Assembly: GCA_903881065.1 (NCBI GenBank)
Contig: CAIRRW010000115.1
Location: 1-16,265 of the forward strand
Direction of reading: 5' to 3'
Length of the DNA: 16,265 nucleotides
Origin: an uncultured Bacteroidota bacterium
GTDB taxonomy: Bacteria; Bacteroidota; Bacteroidia; 2-12-FULL-35-15
Shown piece by piece: positions 1 through 8,930 of the stretch. A model generated the notes under the pieces. The model worked only from the letters and a program-made list of their open reading frames with translations. It was not told the origin of the DNA and did no database searches. Every line of letters starts with the position of its first letter. The stretch's first letter is position 1. The translations under genes were made by a program, and so were the position numbers.

Positions 1-2
1 TA

Positions 3-602
3 ACAACTCCTTTCCTTTCAAGTGCACAAACAGGCAATGCCATTACCCAAAAAAGCATATCACCAAGGGATACTGTAGCAACAACTCCCGATTCTTCAAC
101 TTGGACTTTAGAAAGACGCTTCTTTTATTATATTGGAGGAATTCACGATGAATATACTTTTTTAATTAATGGAACAGATACATTATATAATGGTTTAACT
201 TTTAAAAGAATTTTCATTTCACACCATCATTCACCAGGTACAGTTAGTGATACTATATACCCTACTGAATTTTTTGGAGGATTAAGAGTAGCTGATAAAA
301 AAGTTTATATGTGGGAAACATGGGGAACTACTGATACTACAGTTAAACTGGTTTGTGATTTCAATAATGTAAATGTGAATGACAAAGTGTATACAAATGT
401 ACTTACTGGTGGAAGAAGAAGTCTTTTCGGACATTTAATTACTGGTACTGATAAAGATTTAGTAGAGAGTGAGTTTTCAAAATATTATCAACTACAAGAC
501 CCTACTGTTACAAACAGTAAAATATGGAATCATTTTACCGATATTTGGTATTTTTCTAATGAACTATCTAATACTCAATTCTATCTCTTCTTCTGCCCCT
601 AA
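3..602 (+). CDS. Secreted protein of unknown function, 5' end outside window
   Basis: The frame is open from position 3 to the TAA at 600-602, so the gene enters from the left edge. The first visible residues (TTPFLSSAQTGNAI) look like the end of a signal peptide cleaved after SSAQ, so probably only about 10-15 codons are missing. The mature part has aromatic/Gly/Asn-rich beta-strand character, with blocks such as LYNGLTFKRIFI, FGGLRVADKKVYM and LVCDFNNVNVNDKVY. These resemble the repeating pattern of uncharacterised Bacteroidota secreted proteins, in which a 'reaction/value/short property' strand pattern often precedes a T9SS sorting domain. Here the protein stops at YLFFCP without such a domain, so it is either a short family member or C-terminally truncated. 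Function is unknown. A strong terminator follows 63 nt downstream. Confidence 0.75.
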   Translation, partial: TTPFLSSAQTGNAITQKSISPRDTVATTPDSSTWTLERRFFYYIGGIHDEYTFLINGTDTLYNGLTFKRIFISHHHSPGTVSDTIYPTEFFGGLRVADKKVYMWETWGTTDTTVKLVCDFNNVNVNDKVYTNVLTGGRRSLFGHLITGTDKDLVESEFSKYYQLQDPTVTNSKIWNHFTDIWYFSNELSNTQFYLFFCP

Positions 603-665
603 TTAAATTAAGATACTTAATTTAACCATTTTAACAATTCAATATAACGCTATACTTTAACTTAT

Positions 666-701
666 AAAAATCCCCTCTGAAATTAATCAGAGGGGATTTT
701 T
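666..701. terminator. Bidirectional intrinsic terminator between convergent genes
   Basis: A perfect 15-bp stem (666-680 with 687-701) closes a 6-nt AATTAA loop. The stem has a G/C-rich core (CCCCTCTGA) and is flanked by an A-tract on the left and a T-tract on the right, so it can work on both strands. It serves the plus-strand gene ending at 602 and the minus-strand gene ending at 720. Confidence 0.9.
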
Positions 702-719
702 GTTTTTTGAAGTCAACTT

Positions 720-3143
720 TTATTGAAGACTTATTTTCTTATTGGTAGTTTCCTTATCAGTAATTACCCGAATAAAATAAAATCCTTTTGCAAATGATGA
801 TAAATCAATGGTCATATTAATTGATCCATTCACAACTCCTGAATTTTCATTATACACCTTCTCTCCTTCTATATTCATAACCTGAATAGTTAAATGCGAA
901 GACACTGCGTTTTTAGACGATATAGTAACCACTCCGTTTGTTGGGTTAGGGAACACATTTAATTCTAATAATTGAGTGTATTCTTTTATGCCGAAAGGAA
1001 TATCTATTGTAACAATATAATCTTCTGTTTCGCCAGAGCCAAATGTAGTGCATGCACTTGTTGAATCCAAAGTACTAGTACTGGCGCGGCTGCGAACTCT
1101 CATACCTGTTACACCTATCAATGCTGTAAGTGGAATAGTAATTGAGGTTGCAATATTAGTTCCTGCTGCGGATGTTGTACAGATTGAAGTATATTCTGAC
1201 GGCTCAAATGTTCCATCATGATTATAGTCAATCCACACGCCTGCCTTCACTGTACCTGTAAATATTGTATTAAGTGTATATGTTGAGGCCTGATGCAAAG
1301 AAGTTGTTGTGTTGCCTGTTGCCTGATAAGCCATATAATTGCCTGTTGAACATCCTGTACTACCATTTAATAGAGTGGTACCAGTAAAACCTACAGAATC
1401 AATTGCAGAGGTTGTACATCCTCCACCTAAGCCTTGAGTGCAATAACATTGATAAAATGGATTAACAGTAATATTTACAGGCGTAGAAGTAGCTGACAAA
1501 CTGCTGCAAGTAATAACACATTGATAAGATATTGCAGTATATATAGTGTCGGAATATAGCGGCAATGTAGCACCTATTATGTTATTCCAGGAAGTACCTC
1601 CGTTTGTTGAAGACTGCCATTGAAAAGTCATTCCGCTGCCATTGCTGTTGCCATTTAATGATAAGGTTACAATTGTGCCTGCGCAAACAGCTGTTTGTGA
1701 AGCAATAGTAGTACCTGCTGTAGGCGGTGCAGTACAAGGTGATGCAGCTAATATGTTTATGATATAATCTTCCGTTTCGCCAGATGTCATTGCAGCGCAT
1801 GAAGTTGTAGAGTCAATACTGGTACCTGTACCAGTTGCCGAATGAGTACGAATACGCATTCCGGTAAGCCCAGTTGTAGCATTGGCAGGAATAAAAATAG
1901 GAATTACTACATTTGTATTTGCTGTTGAAGTAAGGCATATCTCATTATATTCATTCGGTTCGAAAACGCCATTCTGATTGTAATCAATCCATACAATTGC
2001 TCTGACATTTCCAGTAAATTTAGTATTTAAACTATATACTTGCCCTTGAATAACAGAAGCTGTAGTGCTACCAGATGCAGGATATGCTACATAACTGTTA
2101 GTTGAACATCCTGTATGTCCATTACTAAGTGTTGTACTTGTAATTGCTACCGAATCAATAGCAGATGTAGCACAGTTCCCTCCTATTCCCTGTGTACAAT
2201 AACATTGATAGAAAGGATTTAAAGATACTGATGTAGCAGCTGATGTATCAGTTAATCCACTACAAGTTAATACACATTTAAAACTAATAGGCGCGTTAAC
2301 AGTATCATTATATATGTTTGAAGTAGCTCCAGCAATTGGACTCCAAGTAACGCCGCCATTAGTAGATGATAACCATTGATAAGACATACTAGTACCGGTT
2401 GAGTTACCCGACAAACTAAGACTAGTAGTGCTTCCAGAACAAACACTGGCAGGGTTGGCTACTGCTAAACCTGCTGTTGGTGGTGCTGTACATATAGCAG
2501 CTGGTGCCATCGTTAATCTTATATTCGGGCGGTTACTATTTAATGTTCCGTTACCTGCAGGTATAACGCCACTTCCTGTGCCGCTTTGCCAATATTCAAA
2601 TCTATTTGTTCCTACTGTATAATATCTAAAACCTTTAGCTAAGGTAGTAGCATCTGTTCCGGCAGTTCCTCCTGAATTAGTCTCTACAATAACTTCAATA
2701 TTGTTAGTAGTAGCATGCAAAAAAGGTGTGGTAAGAATAATAGTTGCAAACGAATCTTTAACAAAAGCTGCAGTGTGCAACGTATCATTAAAAACCAATA
2801 TTGCTCCAGCCTCTTCAATTGCAACAGAGGATGCAGTGAATGACGAATCAAGGACTTCCTTTATATACACCTTTACAGGTGTCGTTCCCGGATTTAAAAT
2901 GGTATCGCAATAAAAGCCTATAGCGGTAATTGTACCAAACATACCAATCTCCTGATGAGTATATTTCATTGCCGATCGTTCGTAAGCCCTATTCGAACCC
3001 AGAGGTTTTCGATGAATGGTTGTTGAAGCACCAGTTCCTGCAGGATTTGTTTTAGGAATAGTGTCGAATGTTTGCGCTTGCATTTGCGCAATTGCACAAA
3101 AGCCTAAAAAGGCAATACTGATACTTTTGTAAATTTTTTTCAT
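720..3143 (-). CDS. T9SS cargo protein with two Ig-like/GEVED modules
   Basis: This 807-residue secreted protein is probably exported by Sec and then carried across the outer membrane by the type IX system. I chose the ATG at 3143 over an in-frame ATG at 3176 because it places a typical signal peptide (MKKIYKSISIAFLGFC..., cleavage near AQMQAQ, residue 24) at the N-terminus and lies just after a good promoter. Domains: a beta-rich N-terminal domain (about 25-215); module A (218-469) and module B (470-721), each starting CTAPPTAG with an Ig-like segment and continuing into a GEVED domain (WIDYNQNG/WIDYNHDG, GMRIR/GMRVR, SGETEDYI); then a T9SS type A sorting domain (about 722-807, VFPNPTNG, GFYFIRV). 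Each GEVED part carries conserved Cys (FYQCYCTQG). The role is likely cell-surface or released adhesion or matrix binding; no catalytic domain was seen. The ligand is unknown. Confidence 0.93.
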   Translation of the reverse strand: MKKIYKSISIAFLGFCAIAQMQAQTFDTIPKTNPAGTGASTTIHRKPLGSNRAYERSAMKYTHQEIGMFGTITAIGFYCDTILNPGTTPVKVYIKEVLDSSFTASSVAIEEAGAILVFNDTLHTAAFVKDSFATIILTTPFLHATTNNIEVIVETNSGGTAGTDATTLAKGFRYYTVGTNRFEYWQSGTGSGVIPAGNGTLNSNRPNIRLTMAPAAICTAPPTAGLAVANPASVCSGSTTSLSLSGNSTGTSMSYQWLSSTNGGVTWSPIAGATSNIYNDTVNAPISFKCVLTCSGLTDTSAATSVSLNPFYQCYCTQGIGGNCATSAIDSVAITSTTLSNGHTGCSTNSYVAYPASGSTTASVIQGQVYSLNTKFTGNVRAIVWIDYNQNGVFEPNEYNEICLTSTANTNVVIPIFIPANATTGLTGMRIRTHSATGTGTSIDSTTSCAAMTSGETEDYIINILAASPCTAPPTAGTTIASQTAVCAGTIVTLSLNGNSNGSGMTFQWQSSTNGGTSWNNIIGATLPLYSDTIYTAISYQCVITCSSLSATSTPVNITVNPFYQCYCTQGLGGGCTTSAIDSVGFTGTTLLNGSTGCSTGNYMAYQATGNTTTSLHQASTYTLNTIFTGTVKAGVWIDYNHDGTFEPSEYTSICTTSAAGTNIATSITIPLTALIGVTGMRVRSRASTSTLDSTSACTTFGSGETEDYIVTIDIPFGIKEYTQLLELNVFPNPTNGVVTISSKNAVSSHLTIQVMNIEGEKVYNENSGVVNGSINMTIDLSSFAKGFYFIRVITDKETTNKKISLQ
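981..2492 (-). repeat. Two tandem 756-nt coding modules (Ig-like + GEVED)
   Basis: Landmarks in the two modules are offset by exactly 756 nt (252 codons). For example, CAATAACATTGATA occurs at 2197 and 1441, and CCTGCTGT at 2470 and 1714. Module A is about 1737-2492 and module B about 981-1736. The constant length shows a whole-module duplication with no net indels between these landmarks. Confidence 0.85.
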
Positions 3144-3162
3144 ATTTAGATTATTTAGGTAA

Positions 3163-3190
3163 CAAATATAATTCATTATCTATTTGGCAA
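3163..3190 (-). promoter_or_regulatory. Bacteroidota-type promoter for the GEVED protein gene
   Basis: On the minus strand a TTG (3190-3188) is followed after 17 nt by TATATTTG (3170-3163), a full match to the TAnnTTTG -7 element known from Bacteroides and Flavobacterium. The ATG at 3143 lies about 20 nt downstream, implying a short leader. Confidence 0.65.
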
Positions 3191-3482
3191 TAGAATATTC
3201 GTACTAAAAAATTAAACGTTTATCCCTATTTTAACAAAACATCAATGCCGAAAACCCTTTTTGGGAAGAAAATACCGAATTTTAATATCAAACTATTGTA
3301 AATAAACCTTCTTCGCTACCCTATAAGAGGATAATGTAAAGAACGAAATCGAAACATTTGGGCTTGAGAGCAATGATTTTTATTTGTTGATTATTAATTA
3401 AATAATTAAGTTGTTAAAACAATAGTTTGAGTTAACTGCGTAATGTTGGGTTTAATTCGGCTTAAGAACTTAATTAATATTC

Positions 3483-3526
3483 AAAAAAAACTCCTGTCAG
3501 CTGAAAAGTTGACAGGAGCTTTTTTT
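3483..3526. terminator. Orphan intrinsic-terminator-like hairpin
   Basis: CTCCTGTCAGC (3491-3501) pairs with 3508-3518 around a TGAAAA loop: 11 bp including one G-T pair. An A-run lies to the left and seven T (3520-3526) to the right, the form of an intrinsic terminator. Both flanking genes are transcribed away from it, so it ends no annotated transcript. It also lies upstream of the putative promoter at 3589, so it is not an attenuator for that start. Confidence 0.8.
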
Positions 3527-3570
3527 GTAGTAATTGTAAGTCATGGAATAAAAATCATTAATTACCTTCA

Positions 3571-3596
3571 TTGAGTCAAAAGAAATAATACTTTTG
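3571..3596 (+). promoter_or_regulatory. Probable promoter of the giant surface-protein gene
   Basis: TACTTTTG (3589-3596) matches the TAnnTTTG -7 consensus and lies 27 nt before the ATG at 3623. The nearest upstream TTG (3571-3573) leaves only 15 nt, shorter than the usual spacing, so only the -7 part is well supported. Confidence 0.5.
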
Positions 3597-3622
3597 ATAT
3601 CGTATTATCTAAATCAAACAAA

Positions 3623-6600
3623 ATGAAGAAATTATTACTTTCAATTGCATTACTATTTTTTGCATTAATAACAAATGCACAGGCGCCAAGATGGGGAAAT
3701 AAATCTACATCACCAGGAACTGATTACGAACAGGCAAATGGGATTGCAGTAGATAGCTTAGGCAACAGTTATATAATAGGCAGTTATATTGATACTGTAA
3801 AATTTGGCAGCATTACTTTGCTTGCAAAAAACCACAGTCAGGATATTTTTGTTGCTAAACTCGACTCGTTGGGACATTATATTTGGGCAAAAAGTTTTGG
3901 CGGTACAGGTGTTGACGAAGGTTTCGGCATTGCAGTGGATAACAGCGGCAATGTGTTTTGTACCGGAGGCTTTAATGGTCACATGTTTTTTACACCTACG
4001 GATTCTCTGGTTTCTGTTGGAGGTTCGGATATGTGGGCTTGCAAGCTCGATAACAATGGTAACCTTTTATTAAAAGTGTCCAATGGAATTTTATCCAATG
4101 ACTATGGACGTGCAATAGCAGTAAATTATTCAAATGGTAACTTTGCCATAGTAGGCGATGAAACAAATAACTTATATTATTATGTTGTGAAATATAACAG
4201 TGCAGGTTCTGTTTTGTTTAGCAAACAGTTTGCCGCTACCACCGTAACAGGTACAGGCGTTAGTTTTGACAATAATGATTTGCTTTACACCTGTGGTTAT
4301 TACACTGGTGTATTAAGTACAACACCTTCCACAGGAATGAGTAATCATGGAGGAATAGATGGTGTGGTACTGGTTTTCAGTTCCAGCGGCACTACATTTT
4401 CAAGAGCAGAGTCGTATGGAGGTGCAAGTAATGATTATTGTTATGGTATAAAAAGCGAAGCAAACGGTTCGGCATATTATGTATGCGGAAGTTTCAGAGC
4501 ATCTAACTGGGTTATAGGATATGATGCATCAAGCAATCAGGTAATATTGCCCGGTTCAAGTTTCTATAATTACCCGTTTATTGAAAAAGCAAAAGTTTCC
4601 AATTCAAGTACAATATGGGCAAATCAATATTCCGGAGGCACCTCATTTAATTGTGTTAATTCTGATAAATGGGGTAATGTAATTTGTGGTTCTCCTTTTC
4701 TAGAAACATTCAAATACACATCTTATGGCGATTTGTCATGGATTTCTTATCCAGGCGGCACATTGGTATCATCTGACTTAATTAATGGAGTAGGAACAGA
4801 TAAACGTGGCAACGTATTTTGTACTGGACAGTTTTTAGGAACGAAAACATTTGGTGATTCTGTTATAGCAGGTGGCTCAGGTTCATATCACTCAGCTTAT
4901 GTAGAGAAAATTTCGAGCCCGATAATTAAATCACCAGCTGCAGGTTCAAATTTTTGTTTCGGCAGCACAACAGGAGATTCCGTTAAAATTACATTCAGCC
5001 CTTCGATGGCTTATAAGGCAGGTAATGTATTCACCTTGCAATATGACAGCAGCGGTACAGGAAACTTTACTACTCATTTAAATATAGGCACACTCACAAC
5101 AACCGGCAATGGAACTATTCACGGCTTTGTTCCTCCTGGTACTTTGCATTCATATATGGTTTTTAGAATTGTCTCTTCTAATCCTGCCACTACAATGGGT
5201 GATGAGATATGGCTTTATGGACAGGCAAAACCAATTCCAGGATTTACATCTGACAATCCTTCAGGAGGCTGTCCGGGAACCACAATTACTATTTCTACTT
5301 ATGATTCCAACCCAAATACTCCCGGCTGGGGAGATACCTATCTTTGGAACCCTCCTGCAGGCAATACCAACTCAAGCATAACTGTTAATCCTTTAGTACC
5401 TGCAGATTATACTGTTTCATTAACTGATAACACTAATTACTGTGTAGGTACCGGAACGTATCATCAGAATGTATATCCTGCACCTACCGTTAATGTAGGA
5501 GCAGACCATTTTGTTTGTCGCGGATTAAAAGACACCTTGCATGCTGTTGGAAATAATATTCTATATTATCAATGGTCGCCTACCAATAACATGACGGGAT
5601 ATACTAATGCTAATCCTGTGATAACACCTACCGCTACTCTTTCCTATACATGTACTGTAACATCAGGTTATGGCTGCACAGCAAATGATGCAGTAATGAT
5701 TTCATCACCTGTAACAACTGCTGATGCAGGCCCGGTATCTTATACAATTTGTTCGGGTGTGCCACTACAACTTACTGGAACAGGTACTGCCACAGGTACA
5801 AATCATTTGTATTATAACTGGACACCGAATACTGCCATCAATAATGCAAACATTTACAATCCTATTGTTACACCACTGGTAACTACCACCTATAAGTTAA
5901 TAACAACTGATTCAGTATATGGATGTCATGGAAAAGATTCAGTAAAAATCAATGTTAACCCTACACCAACAATTGATGCAGGACTCAATCATACTGTTTG
6001 TGGGGGATTGCATGATACATTACATGCTACAGGAACAAACATATCTACTTACAACTGGCTGCCAAATACAGCGATGACAGGTAATACTACAGCGAATCCT
6101 GTAATTACTCCAACTGTTACAGTTACTTATACATGTAATGTTGCCTCTTCATTAGGCTGCACCGCAAAGGATTCCATAAAGATATTATCAACAGTGATAA
6201 CAGCCGACGCAGGACCAACATCATATACGTTATGTTCGGGCAACTCACAACAACTTAACGGTACCGGCACATACATAGGTAATAATCATTTAACTTATAA
6301 CTGGACGCCGGCGACAGGAATTAATAATACTTCCATCGCAAATCCATTGGCTACTCCTCCTACAACAACGATGTATCAATTAACAACGACTGATTCAATC
6401 TATGGTTGTCATGGCCGAGATTCAATTAACATTATTGTTAACCCTACACCTACTATAAATATAGGCCCTGATCACCTTGTATGTGGAAGCTTGATTGATA
6501 CACTGCATGCTATTGGTACAAACATATCTACTTATAACTGGCTGCCTACAACCAGTATGACAGGCAGTACCACAGCCAATCCTGTACTTACCCCTACTGT

Positions 6601-8758
6601 AACAGTTACTTATACGTGTACAGTTTCATCTGCACAAGCTTGCGTAGCCAGAGACACGGTTACAATTATGTCGTCGTTAACAACTGCCGATGCCGGCCCT
6701 GCCTCCTACTCTACTTGCCTTGGCAGCTCATTGACTTTAAATGGAATTGGTGGTTATACAGGTAATAATCATATTCATTATAATTGGACACCAACAACAG
6801 GATTGAGTAATCCAGGAATTGCACACCCATCATTAACTCCATTAAATACTACCATGTATCATCTTACGGTTGTCGATTCATTATATGGATGTGTTGCTAA
6901 AGATTCAATAAATATAATTGTAGGGCCAGTAACTATTAATGCAAATGACCTTACATTAACCTGTGCAAATTCAGGAACGTTAACAGCTACTCCGCAAGGG
7001 AACTTTGTGGGCCCGTTAACGTATAACTGGACACCATCGTCGCATCTATCTGCAACAAATACAGCAAGCGTTACTGCAAGCCCAATTGTTTCTACCAACT
7101 ATTTTGTAACTGTTACTACTGCCAATGGTTGTAGCGGTTCCGACAGTTCCATCGTTACTATTAATGCTCCCAACTATAATCTTGGATTTACAGCAGTAGC
7201 TCAATTATTAACTGCACCCCCGTTCATTGCCCAATTTAGTAATACTACACCAAGTCTGTCCAGTTATACATTCACATGGAATTTTGGTGATGGAACCATT
7301 CAACAAACCAACAATGCAACAGTGTTCCACACCTACGCTTATAATGGCAATTATGATGTTACTTTAACTGCAGTAAACAATTCGACAGGCTGTTCGCAGG
7401 TATTATTTCAAGGAGGATTTATTTATTCGACTGGTGGTACAGCATGTAATCTGTCGGCAGCAATAAGTACTACGCAAGGAACAGCAAAATGCCAAGGTGA
7501 TACCATACTTGTTTCTGCAAACACTGGAAGTGGATACACTTATCAATGGAACCTGAATGGAGTAGCGATAAGTGGAGCTACAGCCGCAACTTATGGAACA
7601 ACACTTGGTGGTAATTATTCAGTATCGGTAGGTAATGGGACATGTACAGTAACTTCACAGCCGGTATCAATTTCCTTTGTTTCACCACCTGCTTTGCCTA
7701 CTATTACTCCAAACGGAAACATTAATTTATGTGGAAGCGGTTCTGTATTCCTTACTGCTTCTTCGGGATTTACATCCTATCACTGGAATACCGGAGCCAC
7801 CACACAGAATATTACAGCCACACAGTCAGGTGTATATTCGGTAACAGTAACGGGCGCTTCAAGCAGTTGCAAAGCTACAGGCTTTTATACGTTAAATGCT
7901 TCGGTGATGGCACCAACGCCTATTTGTGCTGTAGGTGTAGACAGCGCATCCAGTAAGAACCTTGTTATCTGGAATCCGCCTGTAACTACACAAATAGATT
8001 CATTTATTGTGTATAAAGAAGGAACTATAGCTAATCAATTTAACAGAATTGGTGCTGTGTGGTATCATGCTTTCAGTACATTCCTTGATATTAATTCAAA
8101 CCCTCAACAACAGGCAGAAAGATATGAATTAGGTATAAGAGACAGCTGCGGAATACTTTCTTCGTTGAGTACTTATCATAAAACAATTCACCTTACCATT
8201 AATCAAGGTGTGGGCAGCACATGGAATTTACTTTGGAACAACTATGAAGGATTTAATTTTGGTACTTTCAATATTTACAGAGGAACCACTTCAACAAACA
8301 TGACACTGCTTACAAGTCTTGCTTCAACTAATTTCTCCTACACAGATTTAACTCCTCCTTCCGGCTTGATTTATTATCAGATAGAAGCAGTGAATCCTAA
8401 TGGATGCGCACCGGCTACAAGACAGTACAGCTATTCATCCACGCGATCGAACATTGTAAACGATGCTGGACTTATAACAATAGGATTGAATGCACTTGCA
8501 ATAAATGATGAGTTTACGCTGTATCCAAACCCTGCTACTGAAGAATTAAATATCCTATTTAAACTAGTAAATGGCAATTCGAAGAAAACAATTGATATAA
8601 TGGATATTACAGGACGTATAATTATTACCAAACAGACTATAGTAAATAGCGGAGATTTGGAGAAGATTAATGTGAGTGAACTTAGTCAGGGAGTTTATAT
8701 GGTAAAAATAAAAGATGAAAATTCGGAAGTGACTGAACGAATTGTGAAAACAAAATAA
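3623..8758 (+). CDS. Giant T9SS surface protein: propeller, Ig/PKD repeats, FN3-like
   Basis: This 1711-residue secreted protein has a signal peptide (MKKLLLSIALLFFALITNAQ). Residues about 25-430 contain repeated SBBP-like beta-propeller blades (e.g. GIAVDSLGNSYIIGSY, GIAVDNSGNVFCTGGF, FVAKLDSLGHYIWAKSFGG). A beta-domain spans about 430-540. Three tandem 161-residue units (618-778, 779-939, 940-1100) follow, each made of two Ig/PKD-like domains with paired Cys and a Y-x-W motif (YNWTP, YNWLP). Next come a divergent extra copy (about 1101-1180), a PKD domain (about 1185-1270, FTWNFGDGT), two Ig-like domains (about 1270-1430), FN3-like segments (about 1430-1620) and a T9SS type A sorting domain (about 1634-1711, LYPNPATEELNI, GVYMVKI). 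No enzyme domain was seen. The architecture suggests a long surface adhesin or filament, like those around gliding and biofilm proteins. The specific role is inferred, not shown. Confidence 0.92.
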   Translation: MKKLLLSIALLFFALITNAQAPRWGNKSTSPGTDYEQANGIAVDSLGNSYIIGSYIDTVKFGSITLLAKNHSQDIFVAKLDSLGHYIWAKSFGGTGVDEGFGIAVDNSGNVFCTGGFNGHMFFTPTDSLVSVGGSDMWACKLDNNGNLLLKVSNGILSNDYGRAIAVNYSNGNFAIVGDETNNLYYYVVKYNSAGSVLFSKQFAATTVTGTGVSFDNNDLLYTCGYYTGVLSTTPSTGMSNHGGIDGVVLVFSSSGTTFSRAESYGGASNDYCYGIKSEANGSAYYVCGSFRASNWVIGYDASSNQVILPGSSFYNYPFIEKAKVSNSSTIWANQYSGGTSFNCVNSDKWGNVICGSPFLETFKYTSYGDLSWISYPGGTLVSSDLINGVGTDKRGNVFCTGQFLGTKTFGDSVIAGGSGSYHSAYVEKISSPIIKSPAAGSNFCFGSTTGDSVKITFSPSMAYKAGNVFTLQYDSSGTGNFTTHLNIGTLTTTGNGTIHGFVPPGTLHSYMVFRIVSSNPATTMGDEIWLYGQAKPIPGFTSDNPSGGCPGTTITISTYDSNPNTPGWGDTYLWNPPAGNTNSSITVNPLVPADYTVSLTDNTNYCVGTGTYHQNVYPAPTVNVGADHFVCRGLKDTLHAVGNNILYYQWSPTNNMTGYTNANPVITPTATLSYTCTVTSGYGCTANDAVMISSPVTTADAGPVSYTICSGVPLQLTGTGTATGTNHLYYNWTPNTAINNANIYNPIVTPLVTTTYKLITTDSVYGCHGKDSVKINVNPTPTIDAGLNHTVCGGLHDTLHATGTNISTYNWLPNTAMTGNTTANPVITPTVTVTYTCNVASSLGCTAKDSIKILSTVITADAGPTSYTLCSGNSQQLNGTGTYIGNNHLTYNWTPATGINNTSIANPLATPPTTTMYQLTTTDSIYGCHGRDSINIIVNPTPTINIGPDHLVCGSLIDTLHAIGTNISTYNWLPTTSMTGSTTANPVLTPTVTVTYTCTVSSAQACVARDTVTIMSSLTTADAGPASYSTCLGSSLTLNGIGGYTGNNHIHYNWTPTTGLSNPGIAHPSLTPLNTTMYHLTVVDSLYGCVAKDSINIIVGPVTINANDLTLTCANSGTLTATPQGNFVGPLTYNWTPSSHLSATNTASVTASPIVSTNYFVTVTTANGCSGSDSSIVTINAPNYNLGFTAVAQLLTAPPFIAQFSNTTPSLSSYTFTWNFGDGTIQQTNNATVFHTYAYNGNYDVTLTAVNNSTGCSQVLFQGGFIYSTGGTACNLSAAISTTQGTAKCQGDTILVSANTGSGYTYQWNLNGVAISGATAATYGTTLGGNYSVSVGNGTCTVTSQPVSISFVSPPALPTITPNGNINLCGSGSVFLTASSGFTSYHWNTGATTQNITATQSGVYSVTVTGASSSCKATGFYTLNASVMAPTPICAVGVDSASSKNLVIWNPPVTTQIDSFIVYKEGTIANQFNRIGAVWYHAFSTFLDINSNPQQQAERYELGIRDSCGILSSLSTYHKTIHLTINQGVGSTWNLLWNNYEGFNFGTFNIYRGTTSTNMTLLTSLASTNFSYTDLTPPSGLIYYQIEAVNPNGCAPATRQYSYSSTRSNIVNDAGLITIGLNALAINDEFTLYPNPATEELNILFKLVNGNSKKTIDIMDITGRIIITKQTIVNSGDLEKINVSELSQGVYMVKIKDENSEVTERIVKTK
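5474..6922 (+). repeat. Three tandem 483-nt coding repeats
   Basis: Equivalent positions recur at exactly 483-nt steps: CC(T)(A/G)CACC motifs beginning at 5474, 5957 and 6440, and the unit boundary at 6923. The second and third copies share long nearly identical DNA, for example the stretch encoding TNISTYNWLP near 6034 and 6517. Each unit encodes 161 residues holding two Ig/PKD-like domains. Confidence 0.88.
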
Positions 8759-8783
8759 TAACTCATTTTACTTTAGATTTATT

Positions 8784-8815
8784 AAAAAAGTCCTGAAGAA
8801 ATTCAGGACTTTTTT
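8784..8815 (+). terminator. Intrinsic terminator after giant surface-protein gene
   Basis: A 14-bp perfect stem (8784-8797 with 8802-8815) closes a GAAA tetraloop. The core is GTCCTGAA/TTCAGGAC with six flanking A and six flanking T. It lies 25 nt after the stop at 8758 and separates this gene from the next, same-strand gene. Confidence 0.92.
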
Positions 8816-8880
8816 ATTTGTTGAACCGAAAAACAATACTGCCTTTTTATTTGGTAGACATTTAATAATAAAATAAACAA

Positions 8881-8908
8881 TTGAATATTTATAAAATCAC
8901 TATCTTGG
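8881..8908 (+). promoter_or_regulatory. Probable promoter of the DUF4476 gene
   Basis: TTG (8881-8883), a 17-nt spacer, then TATCTTGG (8901-8908), which differs from TAnnTTTG at one position. The ATG follows at 8931. The spacing equals that seen for the gene at 720-3143. Confidence 0.5.
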
Positions 8909-8930
8909 CAGAAATATTAAATAAACTACC

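Larger units (their letters stand above)
3144..3622. other. Divergent intergenic region
   Basis: This AT-rich spacer of 479 nt lies between two divergently transcribed surface-protein genes. It holds their promoters at either end and a terminator-like hairpin at 3483-3526. I found no open frame with coding character: the longest ATG-started frame noted, at 3245, is only 18 codons. No RNA gene was recognised. Confidence 0.7.
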
